Shown here: piece after piece, positions 43,573 through 51,633 of the stretch
Layout: the number at the start of each line of letters is the position of its first letter
Numbering within the stretch: the first letter of the stretch is position 1
Assembly (NCBI GenBank): GCA_035571835.1
Contig: DATNBU010000016.1
Location: 1 to 59,236 of the forward strand
Length of the DNA stretch: 59,236 nucleotides
From: Candidatus Limnocylindrales bacterium
Lineage (GTDB): Bacteria; Desulfobacterota; Binatia; UBA1149; CAITLU01
Direction: 5' to 3'
Notes under the pieces: generated by a model
Seen by the model: the letters and a program-made list of their open reading frames with translations, nothing else
Told to the model about the DNA's origin: nothing
The model's database searches: none
Program-made: the position numbers and the translations under genes

Positions 43573-43631
43573 TGCAGTATCTCCAGTGGAGCCGGCAGGC
43601 GTTTGATGAAGCGAACGGGCGCCGGTCTGTT

Positions 43632-43655
43632 AAAATCAGTGTCTGACCCCGATTT
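43632..43655. repeat. Half-site of the GTGTCTGACCCC element
   Basis: Seventeen bases (43639-43655) are identical to one arm of the 52-bp palindrome at 24155-24206. No matching second arm is found within 60 bases, so it is a single copy or a decayed element, in the gap between two minus-strand genes. Confidence 0.65.
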
Positions 43656-43662
43656 CGCGATT

Positions 43663-44286
43663 TCAGTACAGGCGGTTCGTATAGCTGTCGACGAGGGCTT
43701 CCTCGACCTTCTCGACGACGTCATCGCCGCCGCCCATGCGCTTTGCAAGCTGGCGGCCGAAATTTACGCGATAGCCTTCGGGCCAGGTGCCGGGTTGCCA
43801 CAGCGCCGAGCGGATGAACGCCTTGCCGCAGTGGAAGAAGCACTCTTCGACGGCAACCCGCGTGACGAGCAGCGCCGGCTTGCCCTTTGCCGAAAGGCGT
43901 TCGAGCAGCGCGGGGTCACGGGTGAGCTCGGCCGTCCCGGAAAGCCGCAGCGTTTCGGTCGTGCCCGGCACCACGAAGATCAGTGCAATGCGCGGATTCG
44001 AAAGAATGTTGCGAAACCCGAACGCGAGCCGGTTGCCGATGCGCTCGGGAAGCAGCAGCGTCTTCGAGTCTTCGATCGAGACGAATCCGGGTGCGTCACC
44101 TTTCGGTGATACGTCGAGCCTGCCGTCGCGATCGGACGTGGCGACCAGCAGAAGCGGCGACTTTGCGATGAACGCCGCGGCGTATTCGTCGACGTGATCG
44201 AAGATCTTCTGCTGCACCATCTGTGACGGACTGCCGAGAAGCTCTTCGATCTGCTCTTCGTTCTCTATGCGCCATGCATCGGACAT
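43663..44286 (-). CDS. Pyridoxamine 5'-phosphate oxidase-like FMN protein
   Basis: 207 aa split-barrel flavoprotein, MSMEG_1061-type subgroup. Seen: SPLLLVATSDRDGRLDVSPKGDAPGFV (core strands with the substrate loop), LLPERIGNRLAFGFRNILSNPRIALIFVVPG (family signature) and a Cys/His pair in ECFFHCGKAFIRSALW. Probably binds FMN or F420 and reduces a small molecule; the substrate cannot be read. Same strand as the oxidoreductase downstream. Confidence 0.82.
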   Translation of the reverse strand: MSDAWRIENEEQIEELLGSPSQMVQQKIFDHVDEYAAAFIAKSPLLLVATSDRDGRLDVSPKGDAPGFVSIEDSKTLLLPERIGNRLAFGFRNILSNPRIALIFVVPGTTETLRLSGTAELTRDPALLERLSAKGKPALLVTRVAVEECFFHCGKAFIRSALWQPGTWPEGYRVNFGRQLAKRMGGGDDVVEKVEEALVDSYTNRLY

Positions 44287-44434
44287 CGCGGCTCGCTCCC
44301 CGGCTCGCGCGCTTTCCGGAAGCCGCGAGCGGCAGATCCCTATGGCGGTCCGGTTTCAGGCTCCAGCGATGCAGCCGGACGGCCGAGGCAAAAGGCTTGC
44401 AGGCTGATGGTTCAAAGAGGTAGAGACGCGCCTC

Positions 44435-46558
44435 ATGGCTACATCGCGGGTCGGAACCGTTGCTCTTGTCGTCGCCTCGCTGTCGCTGCTCGTCGCGCAC
44501 GCCACCGAAAGCCAAGCAGCCGCAGACACTTGTGCCCTCGCAGTGTCCTCGCAGGGTCCGCCCAAGGCCGGCGATGCGCTCGGAGTTCTCAAGAGCGCGG
44601 TCGGCAGCCGCACGTGTCCGCTGTGCACGTGCGACGTCGATCGCTCCGGAAGAACTACCGCTACCGATGCGCTGCTGACGCTGCGCTTCGCAGTCGGCCA
44701 ACCCGTCGAGCTCAAATGCGTAGCTTGTCCGGTTCACGCAACGATCGGAGCGGCAGGTGGAACCGTGACGGCCTCCGACGGGCGGTTCGAAGTCGAGTTT
44801 CCGCCGGGCGCACTCTCGACCAGCACGGAGATCACCGTCTCGGGCCTTGCACCTTCGCTTCGCGATCCGGCAACCGGCGATTTCGGTGTCACCGACGTGT
44901 ATGTCGTCGAGCCGCAGGGGCTCGAGCTCAACGTTCCGGCCGAAGGCCGCTTCAACGTCGGTCTGACGACGCTGCCGGACGGAACGCACTCGTACGATCT
45001 TTTCAACGTGCTGGCGACCTACCCGGGCGCCGGAGCTTCGCCGCTGCGAGACACGCGCGGAGTGGAATCGGTCGAGTACGTTCGCGTGGCATCGGCCTAT
45101 GGCGGTGGGTTCTTCTATGTTCCCGGCTCCGACGTCGCTTTGAGAATCGGACTCGGGCATCTCGGCGAGTATGACTTTTCACCGCAGGCCCGCTTCGACG
45201 CATACGTTCCCGAGGTGCTTTCCGTCGGCGCGAAGACTTTCGTGACCGGCAATTTTACCGCTTATCCGACCCTCGGGAGCTACTCGGCGCTCTTTACCGA
45301 CCAGACGGCGAACGGGTTCCTGCCGTTTACCGGTACGCCGCTGATGACGGACCCGATCGTGTACGACTCGTTCAGCTCTGCGCTGCTTCGGATGCCGTAC
45401 ACGTGCGACTCGCCGGGAACGTTTTCGTTCGATGGCCAGTTCCGCATCCAGGTCCAGCTCGAAGAGACGACGCAAGAAGACACGGCCGACGTCGAAGGCG
45501 AAGTCGAGTGTACCGAGCCCCTCGTGCTCGGCAGCCACCTGTTCCCGTGGGCGTGCCTCGGCACGACCGACGCGCTGACCGATCTTGTTGCCGGAGCGAA
45601 GATCGTATGTCCGGTCAGCGGGCCGACGCAGAGCGGTTACGCGATCTATCAGCCGGAAATCGACGAAGACGACGAGCCGTTCGCGATCCAGATCGGCGGC
45701 TTCGTCCTCGACAGCGGTGCGCAGTACAAACTCGCGATCATGAAGGATCCCGGCGGCGGCGAGGAAGATGCGTTCTTCACGGCCGGCGAAGGCTACCAGT
45801 TCCTGCGCTTCTCGCAGAAGGGCGTCGACGTGATCGGCACCGATCCGCTCAAGCGCGCATGGTACGACATCGCTCCGACGATCGTGCCGGGCGTACATCC
45901 TTCGGTGCTGATGACCAACTCGACCGAGGATTCGTTCTATCGCGCCGAATACGACGGCTCGGCCAATACGGTCACGCCGCTGAAGATCCTCGATCATCAG
46001 GCGCTGACCAAGATGGGCCTCGGCGAGCTCATTTCCGGAAAACTGATGACGCCGACCGGACCCGTCATCGGCATCACCGGCGCGATCGGACAGAGCCCGG
46101 GCTCGATCTTCGTCCACGATCTCGTGAATCCGACCGCCGCGGTCACGATCGTCGGGCCCACCGGAAAGGGCCCGGAATGCATTCACTGCGACGCCGGACT
46201 CTGCGCGGTGACCAACGGCCTCGACGATTCGATGACGATCGTGAAGTGGGGAGGCCCGGGGCCGGCGAGCATTCTCGGAACCGTTGCGATCGGCGACCTT
46301 CCGAACGGCTCCGAGGTGCGATGGCTCGGCGGGAGCCGTCATCTCGTGCTGACGACGGGGCGCCTCGACAGCTCGGTCACGCTGACGGTGATCGATACCG
46401 AAGCCGACGATATCGTCGAGTCCAAAGTAACGATGCCGACACCGAACGGATGCGCGTTCCCGGCGTTCATCGATTTCCTCGACGAGAACGACAGCGTCGT
46501 CTTCTCGTGTCAGAACCCGGGCAGGATTGGAGTGCTGAGGGGCGTGGTCCCGCACTGA
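44435..46558 (+). CDS. Secreted protein: dockerin-like module, ZU5-like domain, propeller
   Basis: 707 aa. Signal peptide (VALVVASLSLLVAHATESQA). The duplicated dockerin-like module is at the N-terminus here (residues about 30-95): PPKAGDALGVLKSAV, then CDVDRSGRTTATDALLTLR with loop residues D1, D3, S5, D12, ending PVELKC. A ZU5-like sandwich follows (AAGGTVTASDGRFEVEFPPGAL...TEITV), then a long beta-rich part with probable propeller blades. The family is unknown beyond these domains. Monocistronic and probably exported to the surface. Confidence 0.72.
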   Translation: MATSRVGTVALVVASLSLLVAHATESQAAADTCALAVSSQGPPKAGDALGVLKSAVGSRTCPLCTCDVDRSGRTTATDALLTLRFAVGQPVELKCVACPVHATIGAAGGTVTASDGRFEVEFPPGALSTSTEITVSGLAPSLRDPATGDFGVTDVYVVEPQGLELNVPAEGRFNVGLTTLPDGTHSYDLFNVLATYPGAGASPLRDTRGVESVEYVRVASAYGGGFFYVPGSDVALRIGLGHLGEYDFSPQARFDAYVPEVLSVGAKTFVTGNFTAYPTLGSYSALFTDQTANGFLPFTGTPLMTDPIVYDSFSSALLRMPYTCDSPGTFSFDGQFRIQVQLEETTQEDTADVEGEVECTEPLVLGSHLFPWACLGTTDALTDLVAGAKIVCPVSGPTQSGYAIYQPEIDEDDEPFAIQIGGFVLDSGAQYKLAIMKDPGGGEEDAFFTAGEGYQFLRFSQKGVDVIGTDPLKRAWYDIAPTIVPGVHPSVLMTNSTEDSFYRAEYDGSANTVTPLKILDHQALTKMGLGELISGKLMTPTGPVIGITGAIGQSPGSIFVHDLVNPTAAVTIVGPTGKGPECIHCDAGLCAVTNGLDDSMTIVKWGGPGPASILGTVAIGDLPNGSEVRWLGGSRHLVLTTGRLDSSVTLTVIDTEADDIVESKVTMPTPNGCAFPAFIDFLDENDSVVFSCQNPGRIGVLRGVVPH

Positions 46559-46597
46559 CGGTCGCAGCGACCGCTCATCGACTCCGGCGAAAAGCGG

Positions 46598-47971
46598 TCA
46601 GCCCTGCTGCGGGCGCCGCTCGCCGGTCATCCTTTCGCGCTGCTCGTCGTCGGACTCGTGCTCGGTCGGCAGCACGTTCTCGATCCGCACCTGCTCGACG
46701 TGCCGGTCTTTCATCGAAAGCACGGTGAGCCTGCGCTCGCCGATCTCGATCGTATCGCCGTACTCCGGCAGGCGATCGAGAATCTCGGCGAAAAGACCGG
46801 AGACCGTGTTGGTCTGCGTATCGGCGGGAACCTCGAGGGCCGTGGCCTTCTCGATGTCCGACAGCGACGTCAGGCCGTGGGCTTCCCAGTGATCGCCGAT
46901 CATGCGGACGGCGTATTCCGAGACTTTCTCGTCGAGCTCGTCGGCAATGTCGCCGACGATTTCCTCGAGCAGGTCTTCGAGCGTGACGAGGCCGGCGAAC
47001 TCGCCGTACTCGTCGACCACGCAGGCCATGTGGTTGCGGCTCGCGCGCATCATCTCGAAGAGCTTCTGGACGGGGATGGTCTCCGGTACGAACAGCGGCT
47101 GGCGGACGAAGCGGCGCAGGTCCTGCCAGGGTTCCTCTTCGCCGGCGAGCGCGGCATTGAACAGGTCCTTGGCAAGAACGATTCCGACCAGCTTGTCGAT
47201 GCTGCCGTCGATCAGCGGAAACCGGGAATGCCCTTTCTCGCGCATCACGCGCGCGTTGGTGTCGGCATCGGCCGACGCGTCGAGCAGGTCGACCTGGCCG
47301 CGCGGCAGCATGACTTCGGCGGCGGTGCGGTTGCCGAACTCGAACATGTTCTGGAGCATCTCGGCTTTGCCGGTGTCGAGCTCGCCGTGCTCCTCCGAGG
47401 TCTGGATCACGTCGCGGATCTCGTCGTCGGTCAGCACGTCGGCGTGCGTTGCCTGCTGCACGCCGAATCGCGACAGAACGGCGCCGGTCGCGGCATTCAG
47501 AGTCCAGTTGAGCGGATACGTGAACCGGTAGAACAGATGGAGCGGATACGCGATCCACAGCGCAACCGGCTCCGGCTTCCGGATCGCGAACGTTTTCGGC
47601 ACCTGCTCGCCGATCACGATGTGCAGCGACGAGAACACGACGAACCCGATCAGGAAGCTGGTGGTGCGAATGCTCTCCGGCGACAGCGAGGTCGCATGGA
47701 AGACCGGCTCGAGCAGTGCGCTGACGGCCGGCTCGCCGACCCAGCCGAGCCCGAGGGAAGCCATCGTGATTCCGAGCTGGCACGCGGCGAGGTAGGCCTC
47801 GAGGTTATCGCGGATGTACCCGTTGAGCTGGGCGCGCGACGAGCCGTCTTCGGCGAGCGCGTCGAGCCGCGCGGGCTTGGCTTTGACCAGGGCGAACTCG
47901 GCCGCGACGAAAAATCCGTTGGCGGCCAGCAGCCCGAGTACGATCAGTAACGTTTCCAGTTGTCCGGACAT
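46598..47971 (-). CDS. CNNM/CBS-domain membrane protein (hemolysin family)
   Basis: 457 aa, start with GAGGAG upstream. N-terminal CNNM transmembrane domain (FVAAEFALVKAKPARLDALAE; LEAYLAACQLGITMASLGLGW), then a CBS pair (GHSRFPLIDGSIDKLVGIV; MRASRNHMACVVDEYGEFAGLVT) and a C-terminal CorC/HlyC domain (TVSGLFAEILDRLPEYGDTIEI). Relatives export magnesium or other cations. A classical hemolysin role is not supported. It ends 39 bp from the convergent ZU5 gene. Confidence 0.9.
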   Translation of the reverse strand: MSGQLETLLIVLGLLAANGFFVAAEFALVKAKPARLDALAEDGSSRAQLNGYIRDNLEAYLAACQLGITMASLGLGWVGEPAVSALLEPVFHATSLSPESIRTTSFLIGFVVFSSLHIVIGEQVPKTFAIRKPEPVALWIAYPLHLFYRFTYPLNWTLNAATGAVLSRFGVQQATHADVLTDDEIRDVIQTSEEHGELDTGKAEMLQNMFEFGNRTAAEVMLPRGQVDLLDASADADTNARVMREKGHSRFPLIDGSIDKLVGIVLAKDLFNAALAGEEEPWQDLRRFVRQPLFVPETIPVQKLFEMMRASRNHMACVVDEYGEFAGLVTLEDLLEEIVGDIADELDEKVSEYAVRMIGDHWEAHGLTSLSDIEKATALEVPADTQTNTVSGLFAEILDRLPEYGDTIEIGERRLTVLSMKDRHVEQVRIENVLPTEHESDDEQRERMTGERRPQQG

Positions 47972-48125
47972 GGCTCCTCGCAGCGAGGGCCGGGAGTATA
48001 CGTGGCTGGCATGGAGATGCAGCCGCCGGCGGTCCGCCCTGGCAGTCCGCCGATTTCCTGCGAAAAACCGCCGCAGGTGCGGATTCGGTCAAAAGTCCGA
48101 GCCTGTCGGCTTCTCGCGCGTCCGG

Positions 48126-48377
48126 TCAATTGCCGGACGCAGCCTCGAGAAGCTCATCGATGCTGTCGACGCTGTCGAAGCGCAGAGGGTCGAACTCGTC
48201 GGCATGGATCTCGATGCCGAAACTCTCCTCGAGCGCGACGAGGATGGCGACGACGTCGAGCGAGCTGATCCGTCCGGAGACCACCAGGGAATCGGTGTCC
48301 GTGAGCGGAAGCTCGTCGCCGGCCTCGGCAAGAGCGCGCGCCACGATGCGGCGGATCTGTTCCTTTCGTGAGCTCAT
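48126..48377 (-). CDS. Acyl/peptidyl carrier protein-like
   Basis: 83 aa, small acidic four-helix carrier (RRIVARALAEAGDELPLTDTDSLVV...ISSLDVVAILVALEESFG). The Ser of the usual DSL phosphopantetheine site is present in SSLDVV, although the preceding Asp is Ser. A GTG at 48413 would give 95 aa and is an alternative start. It lies 54 bp downstream of the MBOAT-like gene and adenylation gene, so it is probably the carrier that receives the activated substrate (DltC-like role). Confidence 0.75.
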   Translation of the reverse strand: MSSRKEQIRRIVARALAEAGDELPLTDTDSLVVSGRISSLDVVAILVALEESFGIEIHADEFDPLRFDSVDSIDELLEAASGN

Positions 48378-48431
48378 CGGCGAAGCTTCGGCAGCTATCT
48401 CATCGCCCGGCACAAAACCACGGCGTCGTCG

Positions 48432-49964
48432 TCACGGCACGAACAGGCTGAGGTAGACCGCCGCATAGTCGGACAGGTCGTACGGCGTCTGCACGTCGAG
48501 AAGCCCGAGCAGGCAGTAGAAGAAAAGCACACCGACGGTGGCGCCCGCTCTGCGCAGGCCTTGTGGATGGCGGCGGTGACGCGCGAGCAGGCGAACCTGC
48601 GAGATCGCGATGCCGACGCCGAGGATCAGCGCGTACAGTGCGTACGTGCGGTACGCGAACAGCGCAGGAAAAAACCCGAGACTGTAGATCCGGTCGCTGT
48701 CGCGAAAGAAATGGAACAGGAAGTTGCCGAAACCCGCGGCCATCACCGTAGCGACGAACAGCCGCACTTTCGGCTGCGAACGGAAGAACCCGAGGTAGGT
48801 CGGATAGAAGAAGAACGTCGCGAGCAGCTCCTTGAAGTAAAAATAGAAGCGGTTGTAGAACTCGGCGATCGACGTCGACAGCAGCGGCCGGTCGGTGTTC
48901 GGCGCCGCGTCGTAGCCGGCCATCCGGCACGTGGCCACGATCGAGTTGCCCCACGTCGTCATGTGCAGCACGGTCATGACGAATTCGGCGAGCATCGAAG
49001 CCCAGCGCGTCGCAAACGGCAGCGGCTCGCCGCGCGCCTGATACTCGAGAAGCGCAGGAATCGGCGGCAGGCCTTCGGGCGGAAGCCACCAGAGCAGGCG
49101 ACCGGCGACGCCTCCAATCGGCCCGTGCGGCGCGTAGACCGCGAAACGGAACGCGTTCATCACGAAGAACAGCAGCGTGCACCACGCCATCAGCTGCAGC
49201 CCGCGCAATTGCACGCGTGCGAGCGTTTCGGCGTCGCGTGCTTCGACGCGCTCCAGATAGGCTGCGCCTTTGCCGATCGGAACGTTGCTGAATCCCCAGA
49301 ACGGCCGCCAGTAACCGAGCTGACGGGTGGCCGGCGGCGCGCCGCGAAGCTTCGTCTCCGAAGCCGCGTACGCGAAAAACCAGAGATAGCTCGCGAGGCA
49401 CATCGAAAGCGACGTTACGACGAACCACGCGCCGCCGTTGATCGGAAGATCGCCGGCCACGACGAGAAGCGCCGTCAGCAGGAGCACGAGGATCAGAACC
49501 GGCCGCCGCGCGAAGAGCGATTTCGGCTTTCGGCGAATGAGCTCGACGTAACCGCAGCCGAACGCGAGCGTTGCGATGACCGCGAACGGCCACAGAGGCA
49601 TCCAGGATGAAGCAAAATGCCACGATGCGAGCGCGCCGAGCCGGTCGATGTCGAGCGGCGGCGAAAATGCGATGACACCGATCGTCGCGATCGCCAGGAT
49701 TACGCGCCGGTGCTGCGGAAGAAGCGATGTGACGACGAGCCCGAGCGCCACGGCCGGCCACGCGGCCGCGTTGCTCACCGCCAGCAGCGCCGTGTAAGCC
49801 GCAACCATCGCGAGGCGGCCCGCCGGTGTCGCGAGAAATTTCCAGCGCGCCGCCGGCGAGCGCTGGTCGCGCTCTTTGGGCGAGCGCTGGTCGCGGACTT
49901 CGGACGAGCGCTGGTCGCGGACTTCCGGCGAGCGCTCATCGCGCTCTTTGTTCGACGCGCTCAT
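48432..49964 (-). CDS. MBOAT-like membrane acyltransferase (divergent)
   Basis: 510 aa. After an unusual repetitive, charged N-terminus (RDQRSPEVRDQRS-type, about 36 residues) come about ten hydrophobic segments. The region RPLLSTSIAEFYNRFYFYFKELL resembles the MBOAT/DltB segment PxxxxSxxxFWxRWxxxxxxWL. A later FGNFLFHFF holds a His where MBOAT enzymes have theirs. Family assignment is tentative. The ATG overlaps the adenylation gene stop (ATGA), and the carrier gene follows: together an activation / membrane-transfer / carrier set comparable to dltA-dltB-dltC. Confidence 0.6.
   Translation of the reverse strand: MSASNKERDERSPEVRDQRSSEVRDQRSPKERDQRSPAARWKFLATPAGRLAMVAAYTALLAVSNAAAWPAVALGLVVTSLLPQHRRVILAIATIGVIAFSPPLDIDRLGALASWHFASSWMPLWPFAVIATLAFGCGYVELIRRKPKSLFARRPVLILVLLLTALLVVAGDLPINGGAWFVVTSLSMCLASYLWFFAYAASETKLRGAPPATRQLGYWRPFWGFSNVPIGKGAAYLERVEARDAETLARVQLRGLQLMAWCTLLFFVMNAFRFAVYAPHGPIGGVAGRLLWWLPPEGLPPIPALLEYQARGEPLPFATRWASMLAEFVMTVLHMTTWGNSIVATCRMAGYDAAPNTDRPLLSTSIAEFYNRFYFYFKELLATFFFYPTYLGFFRSQPKVRLFVATVMAAGFGNFLFHFFRDSDRIYSLGFFPALFAYRTYALYALILGVGIAISQVRLLARHRRHPQGLRRAGATVGVLFFYCLLGLLDVQTPYDLSDYAAVYLSLFVP
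49855..49950. repeat. Four 24-bp tandem repeats inside the MBOAT-like gene
   Basis: Near-identical 24-bp units (GCGCTGGTCGCG...-type) encode the repeated octapeptide RDQRSxxE at the N-terminus. They lie at the 5' end just after the start codon. Copy number may vary by slippage. Confidence 0.75.
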
Positions 49965-51535
49965 CGCGTCTCGTCGAGCATCGCGCCGAGCGCGGCGCGG
50001 TCGATCTTGCCGTTTGCCGAGCGCGGCAGCTCGTCGACCTCGACGATGCGGCGCGGAACCATGTACGGCGGAACCAGCTCACGCAGCCTGTCGCGGATCG
50101 CGGCAACGGGCACGTTCGCCCCGCAGACGAACGCCGCGACGCCGGCGGCATTGCCGCTGACGACGGGCCACGCGATCGCCGTGACCGCATCGGTTCCACT
50201 CGCCGCGCGAAGATGCGCCTCGAGATCCTCGAGCTCGACGCGGTGACCCATGATCTTCACCTGGTGATCGGTGCGCCCGAGGCAATGCAGGACTCCAGCT
50301 TCGTCCCGGTAAGCGAGATCGCCTGTCCGGTACCAGCGGCGGCGCCCGAGGCGCGGATGGTCGAGCTCCGGAAAGCGGCGGGCGGTCTGCTCGTCATCGT
50401 CGAGATATCCGGCGGCGAGCTGCGGTCCCGACAGTGCGAGCTCGCCGATCTCGCCGTCGGAAAGGAAGCGGCCGCCTTCGCCGACCACTTCGGCTTCCAT
50501 CTCCGGATACGGCCTGCCGATCGCGACGGTTCCGCGTCCCGGCGTCTCAAGGAGCGGATCTGCGACGCGCTGCACGGTGCACGCAACGGTCGCTTCGGTC
50601 GGTCCGTACTGATTGTCGACGACGCTTGCCGGCGCAGCGGCCTGCCAATCGCGCGCAGCCTTGGCGGGCAGCGCTTCGCCGATGAAGAACGACACGCGCA
50701 GCGACGGAAACATGCCCGCGTCGAGCATCTTCATGCGCGACAGCATCGCGATGACCGACGGGACCGATGTCCAGACGGTGAGCTTTTCCCTTCGGATGAA
50801 GCCGGCCGGCGCCATCAGCTGCGACTCGGGAACGACGACGACGCAGGCACCGCCGGCCCACGCGGCGAACATCTCGAACACCGACACGTCGAAGGATGTT
50901 TCGCAGAACTGCCCGGCGCGGTCGCCCGGATGAATGCCGTACTGCTCGCGCACCGCCGACAGGAAACACGCCACGTTGCCGGCGGTAACCACGACACCCT
51001 TCGGCACGCCCGTGGTCCCCGACGTGAACATGATGTAGGCCGCGTGGTCCGATGCGACCGGCACCGGAAACCCCGCGCTCGACGCATCGCCGGTCGCGTC
51101 GGGTGATACGGACGTGAGCACGTGCGGCGGCAGGCTCCCGCGGATCCGCGAATCGGCCAGGTGCGCGGCGGCAGCAGCGTCGACGATCAGCGCAGAAAGC
51201 CGCGCACGCTCGAGAATCGACGCAATGCGTGCTGCGGGCTGCCTGGGATTGATCGGCACGTACGTTCCGCCGGCGCACGCCGCGCCGAGGATGCCTGCGT
51301 AGGTCTCGAGGCTTCGACTCGCGAGGATGCCGACACGCGGAGCGTTGCCGGCCGAAGCGCGAAGCCATCCGCCAACCCGCGTCGTGACCTCACCGAGCCC
51401 GGCATACGTCCACGTGCGATCGCCGACGATCAGCGCAGGAGCCGCAGGTTGCGATTGCGCATGGGCCAGCGCGGCGCCGGCAAGGTTGAGCATTGGCTGC
51501 GTGGGCACCGCGGAAAGATGGGAATCGTCGGCCAT
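49961..51535 (-). CDS. Amino-acid adenylation enzyme, DltA-like
   Basis: 524 aa from the ATG at 51535; a GTG at 51577 gives 538 aa. Stand-alone ANL-fold adenylation domain: GTYVPINPRQP, A3 loop YIMFTSGTTGVPKGVVV, A4 SFDVSVFEMF, A5 NQYGPTEATV, A7 RRWYRTGDLAYRDEAG, A8 GRTDHQVKIMGHRVELEDLE, A10 NGKIDR with the catalytic Lys. The Asp of FDxS at A4 is the residue that holds the alpha-amino group in amino-acid-activating enzymes, so an amino acid substrate is likely; which one is not clear. First gene of the adenylation-MBOAT-carrier operon, 98 bp from the divergent PAP2 fusion gene. Confidence 0.87.
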   Translation of the reverse strand: MADDSHLSAVPTQPMLNLAGAALAHAQSQPAAPALIVGDRTWTYAGLGEVTTRVGGWLRASAGNAPRVGILASRSLETYAGILGAACAGGTYVPINPRQPAARIASILERARLSALIVDAAAAAHLADSRIRGSLPPHVLTSVSPDATGDASSAGFPVPVASDHAAYIMFTSGTTGVPKGVVVTAGNVACFLSAVREQYGIHPGDRAGQFCETSFDVSVFEMFAAWAGGACVVVVPESQLMAPAGFIRREKLTVWTSVPSVIAMLSRMKMLDAGMFPSLRVSFFIGEALPAKAARDWQAAAPASVVDNQYGPTEATVACTVQRVADPLLETPGRGTVAIGRPYPEMEAEVVGEGGRFLSDGEIGELALSGPQLAAGYLDDDEQTARRFPELDHPRLGRRRWYRTGDLAYRDEAGVLHCLGRTDHQVKIMGHRVELEDLEAHLRAASGTDAVTAIAWPVVSGNAAGVAAFVCGANVPVAAIRDRLRELVPPYMVPRRIVEVDELPRSANGKIDRAALGAMLDETR

Positions 51536-51633
51536 GGCATTCGGGCGCGGGACCGATACCAGATGGCTCGCCGTCACACCATGCGCCCGCCGGTTTCATT
51601 GACACGACCCATGCGCCTCCATACAGCAGCGCG

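Noticed and set aside
46598-47971. Hemolysin
   Set aside because: The CNNM-CBS-CorC layout indicates a cation transport-related protein; the hemolysin label is historical.
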